From Cyclobacterium qasimii M12-11B (GTDB lineage Bacteria > Bacteroidota > Bacteroidia > Cytophagales > Cyclobacteriaceae), in assembly GCF_000427295.1 (NCBI RefSeq), contig NZ_ATNM01000197.1, positions 184,908 through 248,907 on the forward strand: DNA of 64,000 nt. The letters run 5' to 3'. The notes below the pieces were generated by a model. It worked only from the letters and a program-made list of their open reading frames with translations, did not search any database and was not told where the DNA came from. This document shows positions 9,579 through 19,097 of the stretch, one piece after another; the stretch's first letter is position 1, and each line of letters opens with the position of its first letter. Both the position numbers and the translations under genes were made by a program.

Positions 9579-10256
9579 TTATAGGCCAAATCCTAAATAA
9601 ATCTGCCCTACTCCATTCTTAGAGTTTTCTGTCAATTGACCGGCAACCCCACTGTTTCCTATTTCGCGGAAACCATAATTATACCTGACACCAATGGTTA
9701 CTGCTTTCACGTCAAAGCCTACGCCAAACATCACCCCATAGTCCAACTTATTAAAGTCGTCTGTATCTAAGGTCGCAATATCAGAAGAACTTAAATCGGA
9801 TTGCTTCAAATCTTTCACATTGGCTGAAAATAGATAAGAAAGGTATGGTCCTGCATGAAGGTTTAAGGGACCAACGTTTACGGCCAATGCTACTGGAACC
9901 TGCACATAATTTAAATTAAACCTTACTTCGCCTGATTCAATTCCCAGGACATTTTCCAAATCAGAACCACCATAGGTTACTTTTGAGCCTGCATTGGAAT
10001 AAAGCACTTCTGGCTGAACAGCAAGAAAGCTGTTAATTGGTATCTTACCAAAAACCCCAAAATTAAATCCTGCTTTCATGCTTTCATCCTCTACTGTAGG
10101 TTGATCAACATATAACTGAGAAAGATTTAAACCACCCTTGATTCCAAATTTGGGCCCCGGGTTATTGGTTTGTCCATAAGTATGCGCTGTTCCAACCAGT
10201 AAAAATAGTGCTGCTAGAATTCCGGCAAATTTTTTATTAGAAGCGTTTTTTAACAT
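9579..10256 (-). CDS. Outer-membrane beta-barrel protein (PorT/OMP_b-brl_2 type)
   Basis: A 225-residue protein with a cleavable signal (ending HTYGQ) followed by KFGIKGGLNLSQL, the usual opening strand of the small porin-family barrels of Bacteroidota. Alternating hydrophobic beta strands run to a terminal IYLGFGL, a typical barrel end. It probably forms an eight-stranded barrel in the outer membrane; specific cargo cannot be inferred. The gene is monocistronic with its own terminator. Confidence 0.85.
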   Translation of the reverse strand: MLKNASNKKFAGILAALFLLVGTAHTYGQTNNPGPKFGIKGGLNLSQLYVDQPTVEDESMKAGFNFGVFGKIPINSFLAVQPEVLYSNAGSKVTYGGSDLENVLGIESGEVRFNLNYVQVPVALAVNVGPLNLHAGPYLSYLFSANVKDLKQSDLSSSDIATLDTDDFNKLDYGVMFGVGFDVKAVTIGVRYNYGFREIGNSGVAGQLTENSKNGVGQIYLGFGL

Positions 10257-10745
10257 TTTATTATAATTTACAGTTAAAAATAATTGTGGTTTAACCGGTT
10301 GACCATTTAATATATTATTTATACAATAGGAATATAAATTTAATTTTTATAGTCAATACTTATTCATTAAGTAATTTTACCAGCTTATAATTGTACGTAG
10401 CAAAGGGAATGCCATAATTAAAAATTGACTCTTCCACAGGTGGTGAATTTTTAAATAAATAATTTACCTTTAACATTGCCCAAACATCAGCAACAGGTAA
10501 AAAATAATGATTATGGACAAAAATTGAAGCAGAAAAGTCGGATATTTCAAATCAATGGAATAATTTAATTGCAATAGTTCGCAAAAATTTTAAAAGAATT
10601 AAAGTTAGATTAATCAAAGTATTGGTGAAGGAATAAAAGCTCAAGCCACATAAGGCTTTAGAGTAACCTATATTTTATAGTCCATCAGATAGTTCCTGAC
10701 CAATATTTCATAGTTTAAAGTCTGAACTAATGAAAAACACAAATT
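10257..10745. other. Intergenic region, divergent promoters presumed
   Basis: About 490 AT-rich bases between the divergent outer-membrane protein and formate/nitrite-type transporter genes. No coding potential, repeat or RNA gene is visible. A short palindrome, AACCGGTT, lies near 10294 but has no known meaning here. Confidence 0.4.
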
Positions 10746-11621
10746 GTGGATACTAAATCATTTATGAAGCCAGAGAAAAAAGACCAAAAAGTACACCAAC
10801 AGGATCTGGAGAAAAAATCCAATGAAATAGAAGAGTCCGGAAAATACACGGAAATCCTTAGCAGAGTAATACACGAAGGAGAGGAAATATTCAAAATTAA
10901 GAAAAGAGCGATCTTTTTGAGTGCTTGTATTGCTGGACTCGAAATTGGTTTTAGCTACCTTTTAATTTCCACCTTGTATTTCTTATTGGCTGGAAAGGTA
11001 GACGAAAACATTATTTTTAAATTGTTCGGTCTTGTTTACCCTTTAGGATTCATCATGGTGATCCTTGGTAAATCTGTACTTTTTACGGAACAAACCTCTG
11101 TCCTGGCACTGCCTGTTTTAAATGGGCAGAGAACTATTCTCGAACTATTGAGTATTTGGGGAGTGGTTATCATTGGAAACCTCCTGGGGGGAATTGTATT
11201 TGTTTTCTGTATAGGAGATCTGGCAGCACAGCTTAATCTTTTCGACAAGGAAACAATGGTTAAAATTGGTAGCCATATATTGGATCACAGTTACTGGGTT
11301 TTATTGCTAAGTTCAGTATTCGCAGGATGGCTTATGGGGCTATTAACCTGGATATTGAACAGTACCACCTCTTCTCTGACCCGTATCCTTTTAATCGTAC
11401 TGATCACCGGGACCATAGGTTTTGTTGGTTTTCACCACAGCATTGTAGGGAATATAGAAGCATTTGCTGGGTTTTTGTATTCAGAAACGATCTCACTAGG
11501 AGATTATTTGTCCTTCCTTCTCCTTACCTTATTGGGAAATGGAATTGGAGGTTCTATCGTCGTGGCGCTATTTAAATACCGAATTTTCGAATCAAATTAT
11601 GCCACTAAAAGACACAAATAA
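10746..11621 (+). CDS. Formate/nitrite transporter family protein
   Basis: A 291-residue inner-membrane protein read from a GTG at 10746; the ATG at 10764 (MKPEKK) is an equally good start. A charged N-terminal tail (to about residue 55) precedes six hydrophobic segments, matching the formate-nitrite transporter fold, in which pentameric channels pass small monovalent anions. GFSYLLIS near residue 65 and GKSVLFTEQTSVLALPVLNG near 105-124 occupy the places of the pore motifs. The long cytoplasmic N terminus is like that of the YfdC branch. The transported ion is not determinable. Confidence 0.8.
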   Translation: MDTKSFMKPEKKDQKVHQQDLEKKSNEIEESGKYTEILSRVIHEGEEIFKIKKRAIFLSACIAGLEIGFSYLLISTLYFLLAGKVDENIIFKLFGLVYPLGFIMVILGKSVLFTEQTSVLALPVLNGQRTILELLSIWGVVIIGNLLGGIVFVFCIGDLAAQLNLFDKETMVKIGSHILDHSYWVLLLSSVFAGWLMGLLTWILNSTTSSLTRILLIVLITGTIGFVGFHHSIVGNIEAFAGFLYSETISLGDYLSFLLLTLLGNGIGGSIVVALFKYRIFESNYATKRHK

Positions 11622-11694
11622 AACAGGAAATCCACTTACTTACGAAAGTAACCCAGCTGATTAACGTTACTTTTTCACGGTCTTTGAAGTCAGG

Positions 11695-12609
11695 CTAAAA
11701 CGTAAAAGTGGTCACCACAAAGCCATGATCTGATGGATAAGCAATGGACTTTCCATTAAGGGAGAAGGGTTCTCCCAAAAATGCTTTGTAGGATTTTGAT
11801 TCGATGGCTTGTAAAGCATCTCCTTTATAATAAATATAGTCGATTCGGTGCTCGTCTTTTTGCCCTTTGGTGTCCCATGTGATTCCGGGATTGGTCAATG
11901 GGTCTGGATTTAAAGTTCTATAGGTATCGATCAAACCTATGTTTTCTAAAACCTTAGTACTGTACCAGGGAACCACCAAACCTTTGTGCATTTCCCTGGT
12001 CTCTTCTCCCCAATCCAAATGTGAAGGAGAATTCATGTCCCCTCCGAAAATCATGGGGATGGAATCCGTTTCTGCACTGTATTTCCCTAAGTAAGGAAGC
12101 ACCTTTTGGATCATTTCATATTTGGTTTCCGTTCGTTCCCAAACGAGTAATTCCTCGGCAGTCATCCCCAGTTCCTCAGGTGCATCCTCCCATGGCAAAT
12201 AGTGAAACCAATTAGAGAAAACGCGAATCTTTTGATTGTTTATTATTATTTCTCTCCCTCCCAAATAGAAGGGGTAATCTGTATCAATTCGCTCTCCAAA
12301 TGGAAACTTAGAAAAGATGGACAAGTTGACGGTTTTTTCATCCAGAGCAGTTCCTTCTTTTGCAATCAAATGAAAGTTATAGCCCAAAGAATCTGCAATC
12401 ATTTTTCCTGAGCCATATGTTTCTACCATCAAAATCACATCGGGATCAATTTCCTTTATGATTTGAATGACATGCTGAGGGCCGTTTTCGATATCATTGC
12501 CACCATGCAAAATATTCCAAGCCATGACCTTGAAAGTCTTCGTTTCTTGTTGTGGGCTACAAGAGGCAAAAATTAGCACAAATGACAAATAGAATAGAAT
12601 CCGTTGCAT
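11695..12609 (-). CDS. Endonuclease/exonuclease/phosphatase-family lipoprotein
   Basis: I start this gene at the ATG at 12609 because it gives a normal lipoprotein signal (MQRILFYL ... FASC); an upstream in-frame ATG at 12657 would add 16 residues. The 304-residue product has the EEP fold motifs in order: KVMAWNILHGG, VETYG with the metal-binding Glu, GGDMNSPSH, and SDHGFVV with the catalytic His near the C terminus. Such exported enzymes hydrolyse phosphodiesters or phosphate esters in the periplasm. Whether it acts on nucleic acid, inositol phosphates or lipid head groups cannot be told. The gene is alone. Confidence 0.85.
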   Translation of the reverse strand: MQRILFYLSFVLIFASCSPQQETKTFKVMAWNILHGGNDIENGPQHVIQIIKEIDPDVILMVETYGSGKMIADSLGYNFHLIAKEGTALDEKTVNLSIFSKFPFGERIDTDYPFYLGGREIIINNQKIRVFSNWFHYLPWEDAPEELGMTAEELLVWERTETKYEMIQKVLPYLGKYSAETDSIPMIFGGDMNSPSHLDWGEETREMHKGLVVPWYSTKVLENIGLIDTYRTLNPDPLTNPGITWDTKGQKDEHRIDYIYYKGDALQAIESKSYKAFLGEPFSLNGKSIAYPSDHGFVVTTFTF

Positions 12610-13021
12610 GGAATTATATATTTTCAGGATTGGGTTAATAGCGATATTCAACATCAAGGAGTAAAAGAAGTTATACTTAGCTAAAAAATAGGTGTTTAGG
12701 ACTGAACCAAATTTAGATGCTTCTTAAGCGAAAAACTACAATATTTCCTAAAACTTTCTTTATGAATTCAGGTTAACTGTTTAACAAAAGCTATCCATAT
12801 AGGCTTTAACCATACTGAATTCAACGCTGCTATTGAGGCAAAATTTATGCCTATACTCTTTATTTCATATTGCCAATTTCTCTTTTACCATTCCAATGTT
12901 TCTACTATAAAATGAGCCTCGGTAACCGTATCATTTTAAAGAATGACTTAAATCATGATTATTCGTCCAATTCATCCCTAAATTCGAAATCTATTCAATC
13001 TTAAATGCCAAGATCCTTAAA
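12610..13021. other. Intergenic region, divergent promoters presumed
   Basis: About 410 bases between the EEP lipoprotein gene and the Mla operon. I see no coding frame, repeat or stable hairpin. Confidence 0.4.
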
Positions 13022-13804
13022 ATGGCTAAATCAACCTCTATAAAGACCCGTTCTGAATCATTTTTCACCGAAATAGGTGATATGGCGCTTTTTTCAGGGC
13101 GCTTTTTCAAGGAAGTTTTCAGCCAGCCCTTTGAGTTTAAAGAACTACTTCGTCAGTCCTATAATATAGGAAACCGTTCTTTGCTTTTGGTTGGGGTAAC
13201 CGGATTTATTCTAGGGCTTGTTTTCACCCTACAGTCACGCCCCACCCTAATGGAATTTGGGGCAGAATCCTGGATGCCCTCAATGGTAGGCATTTCTATA
13301 GTCAGAGAAATTGGCCCTGTAATTATTGCCCTTATCTGTGCTGGTAGAATTGGTTCCGGAATAGGGGCCGAACTGGGTTCTATGCGGGTTACGGAACAAA
13401 TAGACGCAATGGAGGTTTCAGGAAACAACCCCTTTAAATACCTGGTCGTTACCCGCATTTTGGCCACTACTTTGATGTTGCCTCTATTGATAATAATGGG
13501 CGATGTTATTGCACTATTTGGTTCAGCCATTATCGAAAATCTAAAAGGTCATGTCTCCTATATGCTCTATTTCAACCAGGTTTTTGATGCACTCAGTTTT
13601 AGTGATATCATCCCAGCTACAGTGAAATCCGTTTTCTTCGGTTTTGCCATTGGGCTGGTAGGTTGCTATAAGGGGTACAATTGTTCCAAGGGAACCGTAG
13701 GTGTGGGAGAAGCTTCAAATTCTGCTGTAGTCTATACTTCCATGCTCTTGTTTGTAATTGATTTTATTGCTGTGTTTGTAACTGATATATTTTTCGAAAT
13801 CTGA
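13022..13804 (+). CDS. mlaE: MlaE-type ABC transporter permease
   Basis: A 260-residue inner-membrane permease of the phospholipid ABC system. It shows family landmarks: LGLVFTLQSR after the first membrane segment, ALICAGRIGSGIGAELGSM with the cytoplasmic coupling region, MEVSGNNPFKYL, and GCYKGYNCSKG near 218-228. Five or so hydrophobic segments are evident. It is the first gene of a three-gene operon; its TGA overlaps the ATG of the ATPase gene (13802-13806). The system exchanges phospholipids between the membranes to keep outer-membrane asymmetry. No MlaA, B or C gene is nearby, as is usual in this phylum. Confidence 0.92.
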   Translation: MAKSTSIKTRSESFFTEIGDMALFSGRFFKEVFSQPFEFKELLRQSYNIGNRSLLLVGVTGFILGLVFTLQSRPTLMEFGAESWMPSMVGISIVREIGPVIIALICAGRIGSGIGAELGSMRVTEQIDAMEVSGNNPFKYLVVTRILATTLMLPLLIIMGDVIALFGSAIIENLKGHVSYMLYFNQVFDALSFSDIIPATVKSVFFGFAIGLVGCYKGYNCSKGTVGVGEASNSAVVYTSMLLFVIDFIAVFVTDIFFEI

Positions 13805-14556
13805 TGGATTCCAAAGAAAACTTAAAACCCGTATTAGAGTTAAGAAGCCTTCACAAAAGTTTTGGAGACAACCATGTGCTCGTAGACTTTAACCTGAAAC
13901 TTTTTGAAGGCGAAAACCTGGTCGTAATGGGCAAGTCAGGATCAGGAAAATCGGTAATGGTCAAATGTTTGGTGGGCTTAATACAGCCAGACAGTGGAAG
14001 TATTACCATTAAAAACCAGGACATTATTACTATGGGTCATAAAGAATTGGATTTACTCCGCACTGAAATCGGATTTCTATTCCAGGGCAGTGCACTATAT
14101 GATTCCATGACAGTACGTGAAAACCTGGAATTTCCTCTTAGGCGCCAAACCCATAAGGTAGCTGATTTTGAAAGTACTGAAGCACTCGTAAGGGAAGCAT
14201 TGGAAAACGTGGGTCTGTCGGATACTATGGATTTAATGCCAGCGGAACTTTCTGGAGGAATGCAGCGACGAGTGGCATTGGCACGTGCTTTAATCTTAAA
14301 ACCAAAAATTATAATTTATGATGAGCCAACAACAGGTTTGGATCCGATTACGGCAAAGGAGATTATCGAGTTGATGCGGAATATTCAAAAAAAATACCAT
14401 ACCTCTTCCCTTATTATCACCCACGATGTGGATTGTGCAAGGGTAATCTCAAATCGTATGATTTTATTGGTAGATGGTACCAATTATGTCGAAGGGAGTT
14501 TTGATGAGCTTTCGAACTCGAAGGACCCAAAAGTACAGGCATTCTTTAAAAACTAA
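13804..14556 (+). CDS. mlaF: MlaF-type ABC transporter ATP-binding protein
   Basis: A 250-residue ATPase with Walker A GKSGSGKS near residue 38, the Q-loop in GFLFQGSALYDSM, the signature LSGGMQRR, Walker B IIIYDEPTTGLDP and the switch His in IITHD. The segment FQGSALYDSMTVREN is characteristic of MlaF-type ATPases. It overlaps the permease gene by one base at its start, and the MCE gene starts 4 bases after its stop, so the three proteins are surely made together. Confidence 0.93.
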   Translation: MDSKENLKPVLELRSLHKSFGDNHVLVDFNLKLFEGENLVVMGKSGSGKSVMVKCLVGLIQPDSGSITIKNQDIITMGHKELDLLRTEIGFLFQGSALYDSMTVRENLEFPLRRQTHKVADFESTEALVREALENVGLSDTMDLMPAELSGGMQRRVALARALILKPKIIIYDEPTTGLDPITAKEIIELMRNIQKKYHTSSLIITHDVDCARVISNRMILLVDGTNYVEGSFDELSNSKDPKVQAFFKN

Positions 14557-14560
14557 AATT

Positions 14561-15541
14561 ATGGGAAAATCAAATTCTTACAAAGCGAAAGTAGGCCTAT
14601 TTGTAGTGATCGGTACTGTACTACTCATCGCAATCCTCTATTTTGTAGGAATGCGCCAACATATTTTCAGCAGTAACATTCAGCTGTATAGTATTTTTGA
14701 AAACGTAAATGGGCTACAAACAGGGAACAACGTGCGTTATTCTGGGATTGATGTGGGCACCGTGAGTAAAATAGAAATGATTGATGAAAGAAACATCCGT
14801 ATCCAATTGATGGTGGAAGATAAAATCTCCAGATTTATCAAAAAAGACGCCATTACCTTTATCGGCTCCGATGGATTGGTAGGAAGTATGGTGGTAAACA
14901 TTGTTCCTGGAAATGAACAAAACACAACATCAGTTAGTTCAGGAGATACCATTCAGTCCTACAGCAAAGTTGGGACCGATGACATGCTTTCTACGCTAAG
15001 CACAACCAATGAAAATGCGGCCTTGCTCACCGAAGATTTGCTAAAAATCACCCAAAAAATTTTACAGGGTAAAGGCACCTTAGGTACACTATTAAGCGAT
15101 ACCCTGCTGGCCCGGGACATTCGTCAGTCATTAATAGCGCTAAAAAATGCAACCCAGAGTACCTCAACATTGGTCACACGTGTAAATGCTATTATTGAGC
15201 AAGTGAATTACAATGAAAGCACTGCTGCTGTTTTGTTAAGCGACACGATCTCAGCCAGCCAAATGAAAGCCGTGTTTTTTAATCTCGAAAAATCAAGTAA
15301 AGGCATTAACAGTGTAACACAAAATCTGGAGGAATACCTTACTGAGATAAAATCTGGAAAAGGAACTTTTAACCATTTCACACAAGATGAAGCTTTGTCC
15401 AAGAACATTGACAGTACAATGGTTAATATAAAGGAAGCTGCTGAGAAATTGAATGCAAATATGGAAGCCCTCAAACACAACTTTCTATTCCGTAGGTATT
15501 TCAAAAAACAGGAGCGACAGCAAAAGCGAGAGGCTGATTAG
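14561..15541 (+). CDS. mlaD: MlaD/MCE-domain lipid transport protein
   Basis: I chose the ATG at 14561, which sits 4 bases after the ATPase stop; earlier in-frame starts overlap the ATPase gene deeply. The 326-residue product has an N-terminal membrane anchor (residues 9-27, VGLFVVIGTVLLIAILYFV), an MCE domain (about 38-120, with GLQTGNNVRYSGIDVGTV) and a long helical C-terminal region with repeated GKGT motifs (QGKGTLGTLLSD, SGKGTFNHF). MCE proteins form the periplasmic hexameric lipid channel that docks on MlaE/F. Confidence 0.9.
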   Translation: MGKSNSYKAKVGLFVVIGTVLLIAILYFVGMRQHIFSSNIQLYSIFENVNGLQTGNNVRYSGIDVGTVSKIEMIDERNIRIQLMVEDKISRFIKKDAITFIGSDGLVGSMVVNIVPGNEQNTTSVSSGDTIQSYSKVGTDDMLSTLSTTNENAALLTEDLLKITQKILQGKGTLGTLLSDTLLARDIRQSLIALKNATQSTSTLVTRVNAIIEQVNYNESTAAVLLSDTISASQMKAVFFNLEKSSKGINSVTQNLEEYLTEIKSGKGTFNHFTQDEALSKNIDSTMVNIKEAAEKLNANMEALKHNFLFRRYFKKQERQQKREAD

Positions 15542-15832
15542 TTTTGAATCAACCCTAAATCACGTAAATGCCAATGTATTTTATTCTAAGCATCTCCTAG
15601 TAAAAAAGTTGCATTAGGAAGACAAAACCCATTCTGAAACACCCTGTTTGGGGTTTATTGACAGGTTTGAAATTAACTTAACAGTTTGTTATACTAATAT
15701 TATAATTAATTCTGTAATTAATGAATTTCGGAACTGTTTTTGTAGCGATTAGCCTAAGTGAATTCCGTGTGATTTTTAATTAAACATTCGGGGTATTATT
15801 TGGTTTATACTTTTAACTTAAATCATGAAATT

Positions 15833-18800
15833 ATGAAGAATACTTTACTCTGCTTTGCGCTGGTAATAGGTACAGTGTTTTCTGTGCTAGCACAAAGTAA
15901 AACTGTAACCGGGAGGATAACTTCCGCAGATGAACCGGAAGGTATTCCGGGCGTAAACATACGTGTTAAAGGAACTATGGTTGGGGCAATATCAGACATT
16001 GACGGCAACTATACCTTAGCCGTTCCAGAAGGTTCAAACCTGCTGGTATTTAGCTTTGTTGGCTTTGTTGCCCAAGAAGCAACTATCGGAAACCGAAGCA
16101 CAATCGATGTAGTATTACTTCAAGACGTGAGGGAACTCTCTGAAGTAGTGATAACCGCTTTGGGTGTGGAGAGGAATAGAAATGAATTGGCCTATTCTGC
16201 ACAGGAAGTTGATGGGGACATGATCACCCGTACCAGGAGCCCGGATTTTGTAAATTCCCTTTCGGGAAAAGTAGCCGGCCTGGACATTAGGAGCAATAAC
16301 ACCATGGGTGGATCTACCAATGTTATTATAAGGGGTTATTCCTCTATAACAGGGAACAACCAAGCCCTTTTTGTGATTGACGGAGTGCCAATAAGCAACG
16401 CGAACAACAACACAAGTACTAAAGCCTACCAGGCGAATGAAAGTTATGGAAACCAGCAAGAAGGTCGTGTTGGTACTGACTTTGGAAACGCAGCAGCAGA
16501 TTTAAATCCCGACAATATAGAATCTGTCAACGTTTTGAAAGGAGCCGCGGCTACCGCATTGTACGGATCACGTGCTGCCAATGGTGTAATCATGATTACC
16601 ACTAAAAAAGGGAAAGAAAACAGCATGGCCCTTACCGTAAATACCGGTGTTGTATGGAGTCAAATTGACAAAAGCACCTTTGTTAGGTACCAAAAAGATT
16701 ACGGAGCAGGTTATTCAGGCGCTTTCCGAACACCCCAGGATCTTGGGAGTGGAGTGGGGCCTGTGGTAAGGTTTCAGGATGATGCTTCTTATGGTCCTGC
16801 ATTTGATCCAGGACTTATGGTCTATCAGTGGGATGCGATTGATCCATTTTCTCCAACCTTTGGTCAAATGACTCCTTGGGTTGCTGCTCAAAATGATCCA
16901 AGCACCTTTTATGAAACAGGGTTAAATTCCAATCAGAGTATTATTTTGAGTGGTGGTGGAGAAGATGCCACATTTAGTTTAGGATACACCCGTAATGATA
17001 TAAAAGGAAATTTGCCAAACAGTACCATAGACAAGGATCAGTTCAACTTTACCGCGTCTTATAAAGCAACGGATCGACTGACAGTTACCGCGTCTGGAAA
17101 CTATGCACGAACTGTAGGTATGGGTCGGTACGGAACCGGCTACAATGGAAGAAACCCCAACCAACAATTCAGGCAATGGTGGCAAACCAATGTGGACATT
17201 CGGGATCAGGAAGCTGCTTACTGGAGAAATGAACAAAACATTACCTGGAACTGGAATAGTGCCAATACCGGCCCTATATATTCAGACAACTTATATTGGT
17301 CAAGGTATCAAAATTATTCCAATGACAGCAGGGACAATTATTATGGCTATGCCTCAGTAAACTATAAGGTTAACGATTGGTTCAGTGTGATGGGCCGGGC
17401 GTCTTTCAATACTACCACCGATCTTCAAGAAGAACGTGTAGCCATTGGTAGTGCAGATGTTAGCCAATATACTAGATTCAATAGAGATTTTAATGAGTCC
17501 AACTTTGACCTTTTGTTAAACTTCAACAAGGACATATCAGAGGACATCAGCTTTACAGGCTTGTTAGGGTCTAATTTGCGTAGAAGCAGGATGAGTTCCA
17601 TAAGGGCCAGTACCAATGGTGGTTTGGTAGTGCCGGGGTTATACAGTCTTTCCAATTCACGGAATGCCATCCAACCACCATTTGAAGAAGTACAAGATAT
17701 AGGTGTTGATGGAGTATTTGCAAACGCCAACTTTGGTTACAAAGAGACCTTGTTTGTGGAAGTATCTGCTCGTCAGGACAAGTCTACTACTTTGCCTGAA
17801 GACAACAACACTTACTTCTATCCAGCAGCAGCAGCTAACTTAGTGTTTTCTAAATTATTGGATGCTTCCTGGTTGTCGCATGGTAAAGTCAGGGCGAATT
17901 ATGCAGAAGTGGGTAATGATGCCCCTGCTTTGAGTTTGTATGACGTATATGATGCGCAGACAGGCTATGGATCTATTCCTATATTCTCTCTTCCCAGCAC
18001 AAGAAACAATAACTTCTTATTGCCTGAAAGGCAAAAAAGTTTTGAGGCAGGTGTAGAAGCTGACTTTTTTGACAGACTCTTTGGATTTGATGTAACTTAT
18101 TATAAATCAAACACCATCAATCAGATTTTGCCGGTGAATACATCTGCAGCAAGTGGCTATACCAAGAGGTTTGTCAATGCTGGAGAAGTTCAAAACCAGG
18201 GAATTGAGGTTTCTGCCTTTGTAACTCCCATTCAGACCCAAGATTTTCAATGGACCATGAACTTGAATTTCGCCCGAAACAGAAATGAGGTAATTAGTCT
18301 ATATGGAGAAGGAGAAAACGAGGTATTAAATGTTCCCATAGCTTCTTTCCAAGGTGGCGTATCCGTCAATGCGGCCGTAGGTCAACCTTATGGAGTTATT
18401 AGAGGCAAAGACTTTGTTTATACCAATGGAGAAAGAACCGTCAATGAAGATGGTTACTATATGGTTTCAGATAATTCAGATGAAATCATAGGTGATCCAA
18501 ATCCTGACTGGATTGGTGGTATTAACAATACCATTACGTATAAAGGCATTTCCTTAGGTTTTCTAATCGATATCCGTAGCGGAGGTGACATTTTCTCCCT
18601 GGATCAATATTATGGTGAAGGAACAGGATTATATCCTTTAACCGCAGCCTTGAATGACAAGGGAAATCCTTCAAGACTGCCTGTAGCAGATGGCGGTGGA
18701 GTTTTGTTACCGGGAGTAAAAGCAGACGGCAGTCCCAATGACATCTATGCCGAAAACCTTAATGGCGATGGCATAACCCCATTTGGTTATGCGGCCAACA

Positions 18801-19087
18801 ATTATGGTGAGACCCCACGTTCCCTGTATACTTTTGATGGGAGTTTTGTGAAATTAAGAGAAGTGGCGGTGACTTACACCCTACCCCCTGCCTGGATTCA
18901 AAAAATGGGGGTTTTTCAGAGTGTCGACCTGCAACTTATAGGCCGTAATCTATGGATCATCCATAAGAACATGGAATTTTCCGATCCAGAGGAAGGTTTG
19001 AGCTCCGGTAATGCCGGAAGAGGTTATCAGGGAGGTGCATATCCTGCTTTGAAGAATTATGGTTTTAATGTTCGGTTAAATTTCTAA
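15833..19087 (+). CDS. SusC/RagA-family TonB-linked outer-membrane transporter
   Basis: The ATG at 15833 gives a clean signal (MKNTLLCF ... VLAQ); an upstream TTG frame is unlikely. The 1084-residue protein has a CarboxypepD_reg-like domain (about 22-105, TVTGRITS ... GIPGVNI), a plug domain with LSGKVAGLDI, IIRGYSSI and FVIDGVPI, and a beta-barrel ending GFNVRLNF. SusC proteins import oligomers too large for porins, using TonB energy, with SusD as a lid. The partner gene starts 10 bases later. No CAZyme, protease or sigma/anti-sigma regulator is adjacent, so the nutrient is unknown. Confidence 0.95.
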   Translation: MKNTLLCFALVIGTVFSVLAQSKTVTGRITSADEPEGIPGVNIRVKGTMVGAISDIDGNYTLAVPEGSNLLVFSFVGFVAQEATIGNRSTIDVVLLQDVRELSEVVITALGVERNRNELAYSAQEVDGDMITRTRSPDFVNSLSGKVAGLDIRSNNTMGGSTNVIIRGYSSITGNNQALFVIDGVPISNANNNTSTKAYQANESYGNQQEGRVGTDFGNAAADLNPDNIESVNVLKGAAATALYGSRAANGVIMITTKKGKENSMALTVNTGVVWSQIDKSTFVRYQKDYGAGYSGAFRTPQDLGSGVGPVVRFQDDASYGPAFDPGLMVYQWDAIDPFSPTFGQMTPWVAAQNDPSTFYETGLNSNQSIILSGGGEDATFSLGYTRNDIKGNLPNSTIDKDQFNFTASYKATDRLTVTASGNYARTVGMGRYGTGYNGRNPNQQFRQWWQTNVDIRDQEAAYWRNEQNITWNWNSANTGPIYSDNLYWSRYQNYSNDSRDNYYGYASVNYKVNDWFSVMGRASFNTTTDLQEERVAIGSADVSQYTRFNRDFNESNFDLLLNFNKDISEDISFTGLLGSNLRRSRMSSIRASTNGGLVVPGLYSLSNSRNAIQPPFEEVQDIGVDGVFANANFGYKETLFVEVSARQDKSTTLPEDNNTYFYPAAAANLVFSKLLDASWLSHGKVRANYAEVGNDAPALSLYDVYDAQTGYGSIPIFSLPSTRNNNFLLPERQKSFEAGVEADFFDRLFGFDVTYYKSNTINQILPVNTSAASGYTKRFVNAGEVQNQGIEVSAFVTPIQTQDFQWTMNLNFARNRNEVISLYGEGENEVLNVPIASFQGGVSVNAAVGQPYGVIRGKDFVYTNGERTVNEDGYYMVSDNSDEIIGDPNPDWIGGINNTITYKGISLGFLIDIRSGGDIFSLDQYYGEGTGLYPLTAALNDKGNPSRLPVADGGGVLLPGVKADGSPNDIYAENLNGDGITPFGYAANNYGETPRSLYTFDGSFVKLREVAVTYTLPPAWIQKMGVFQSVDLQLIGRNLWIIHKNMEFSDPEEGLSSGNAGRGYQGGAYPALKNYGFNVRLNF

Positions 19088-19097
19088 ACCAGAAAAG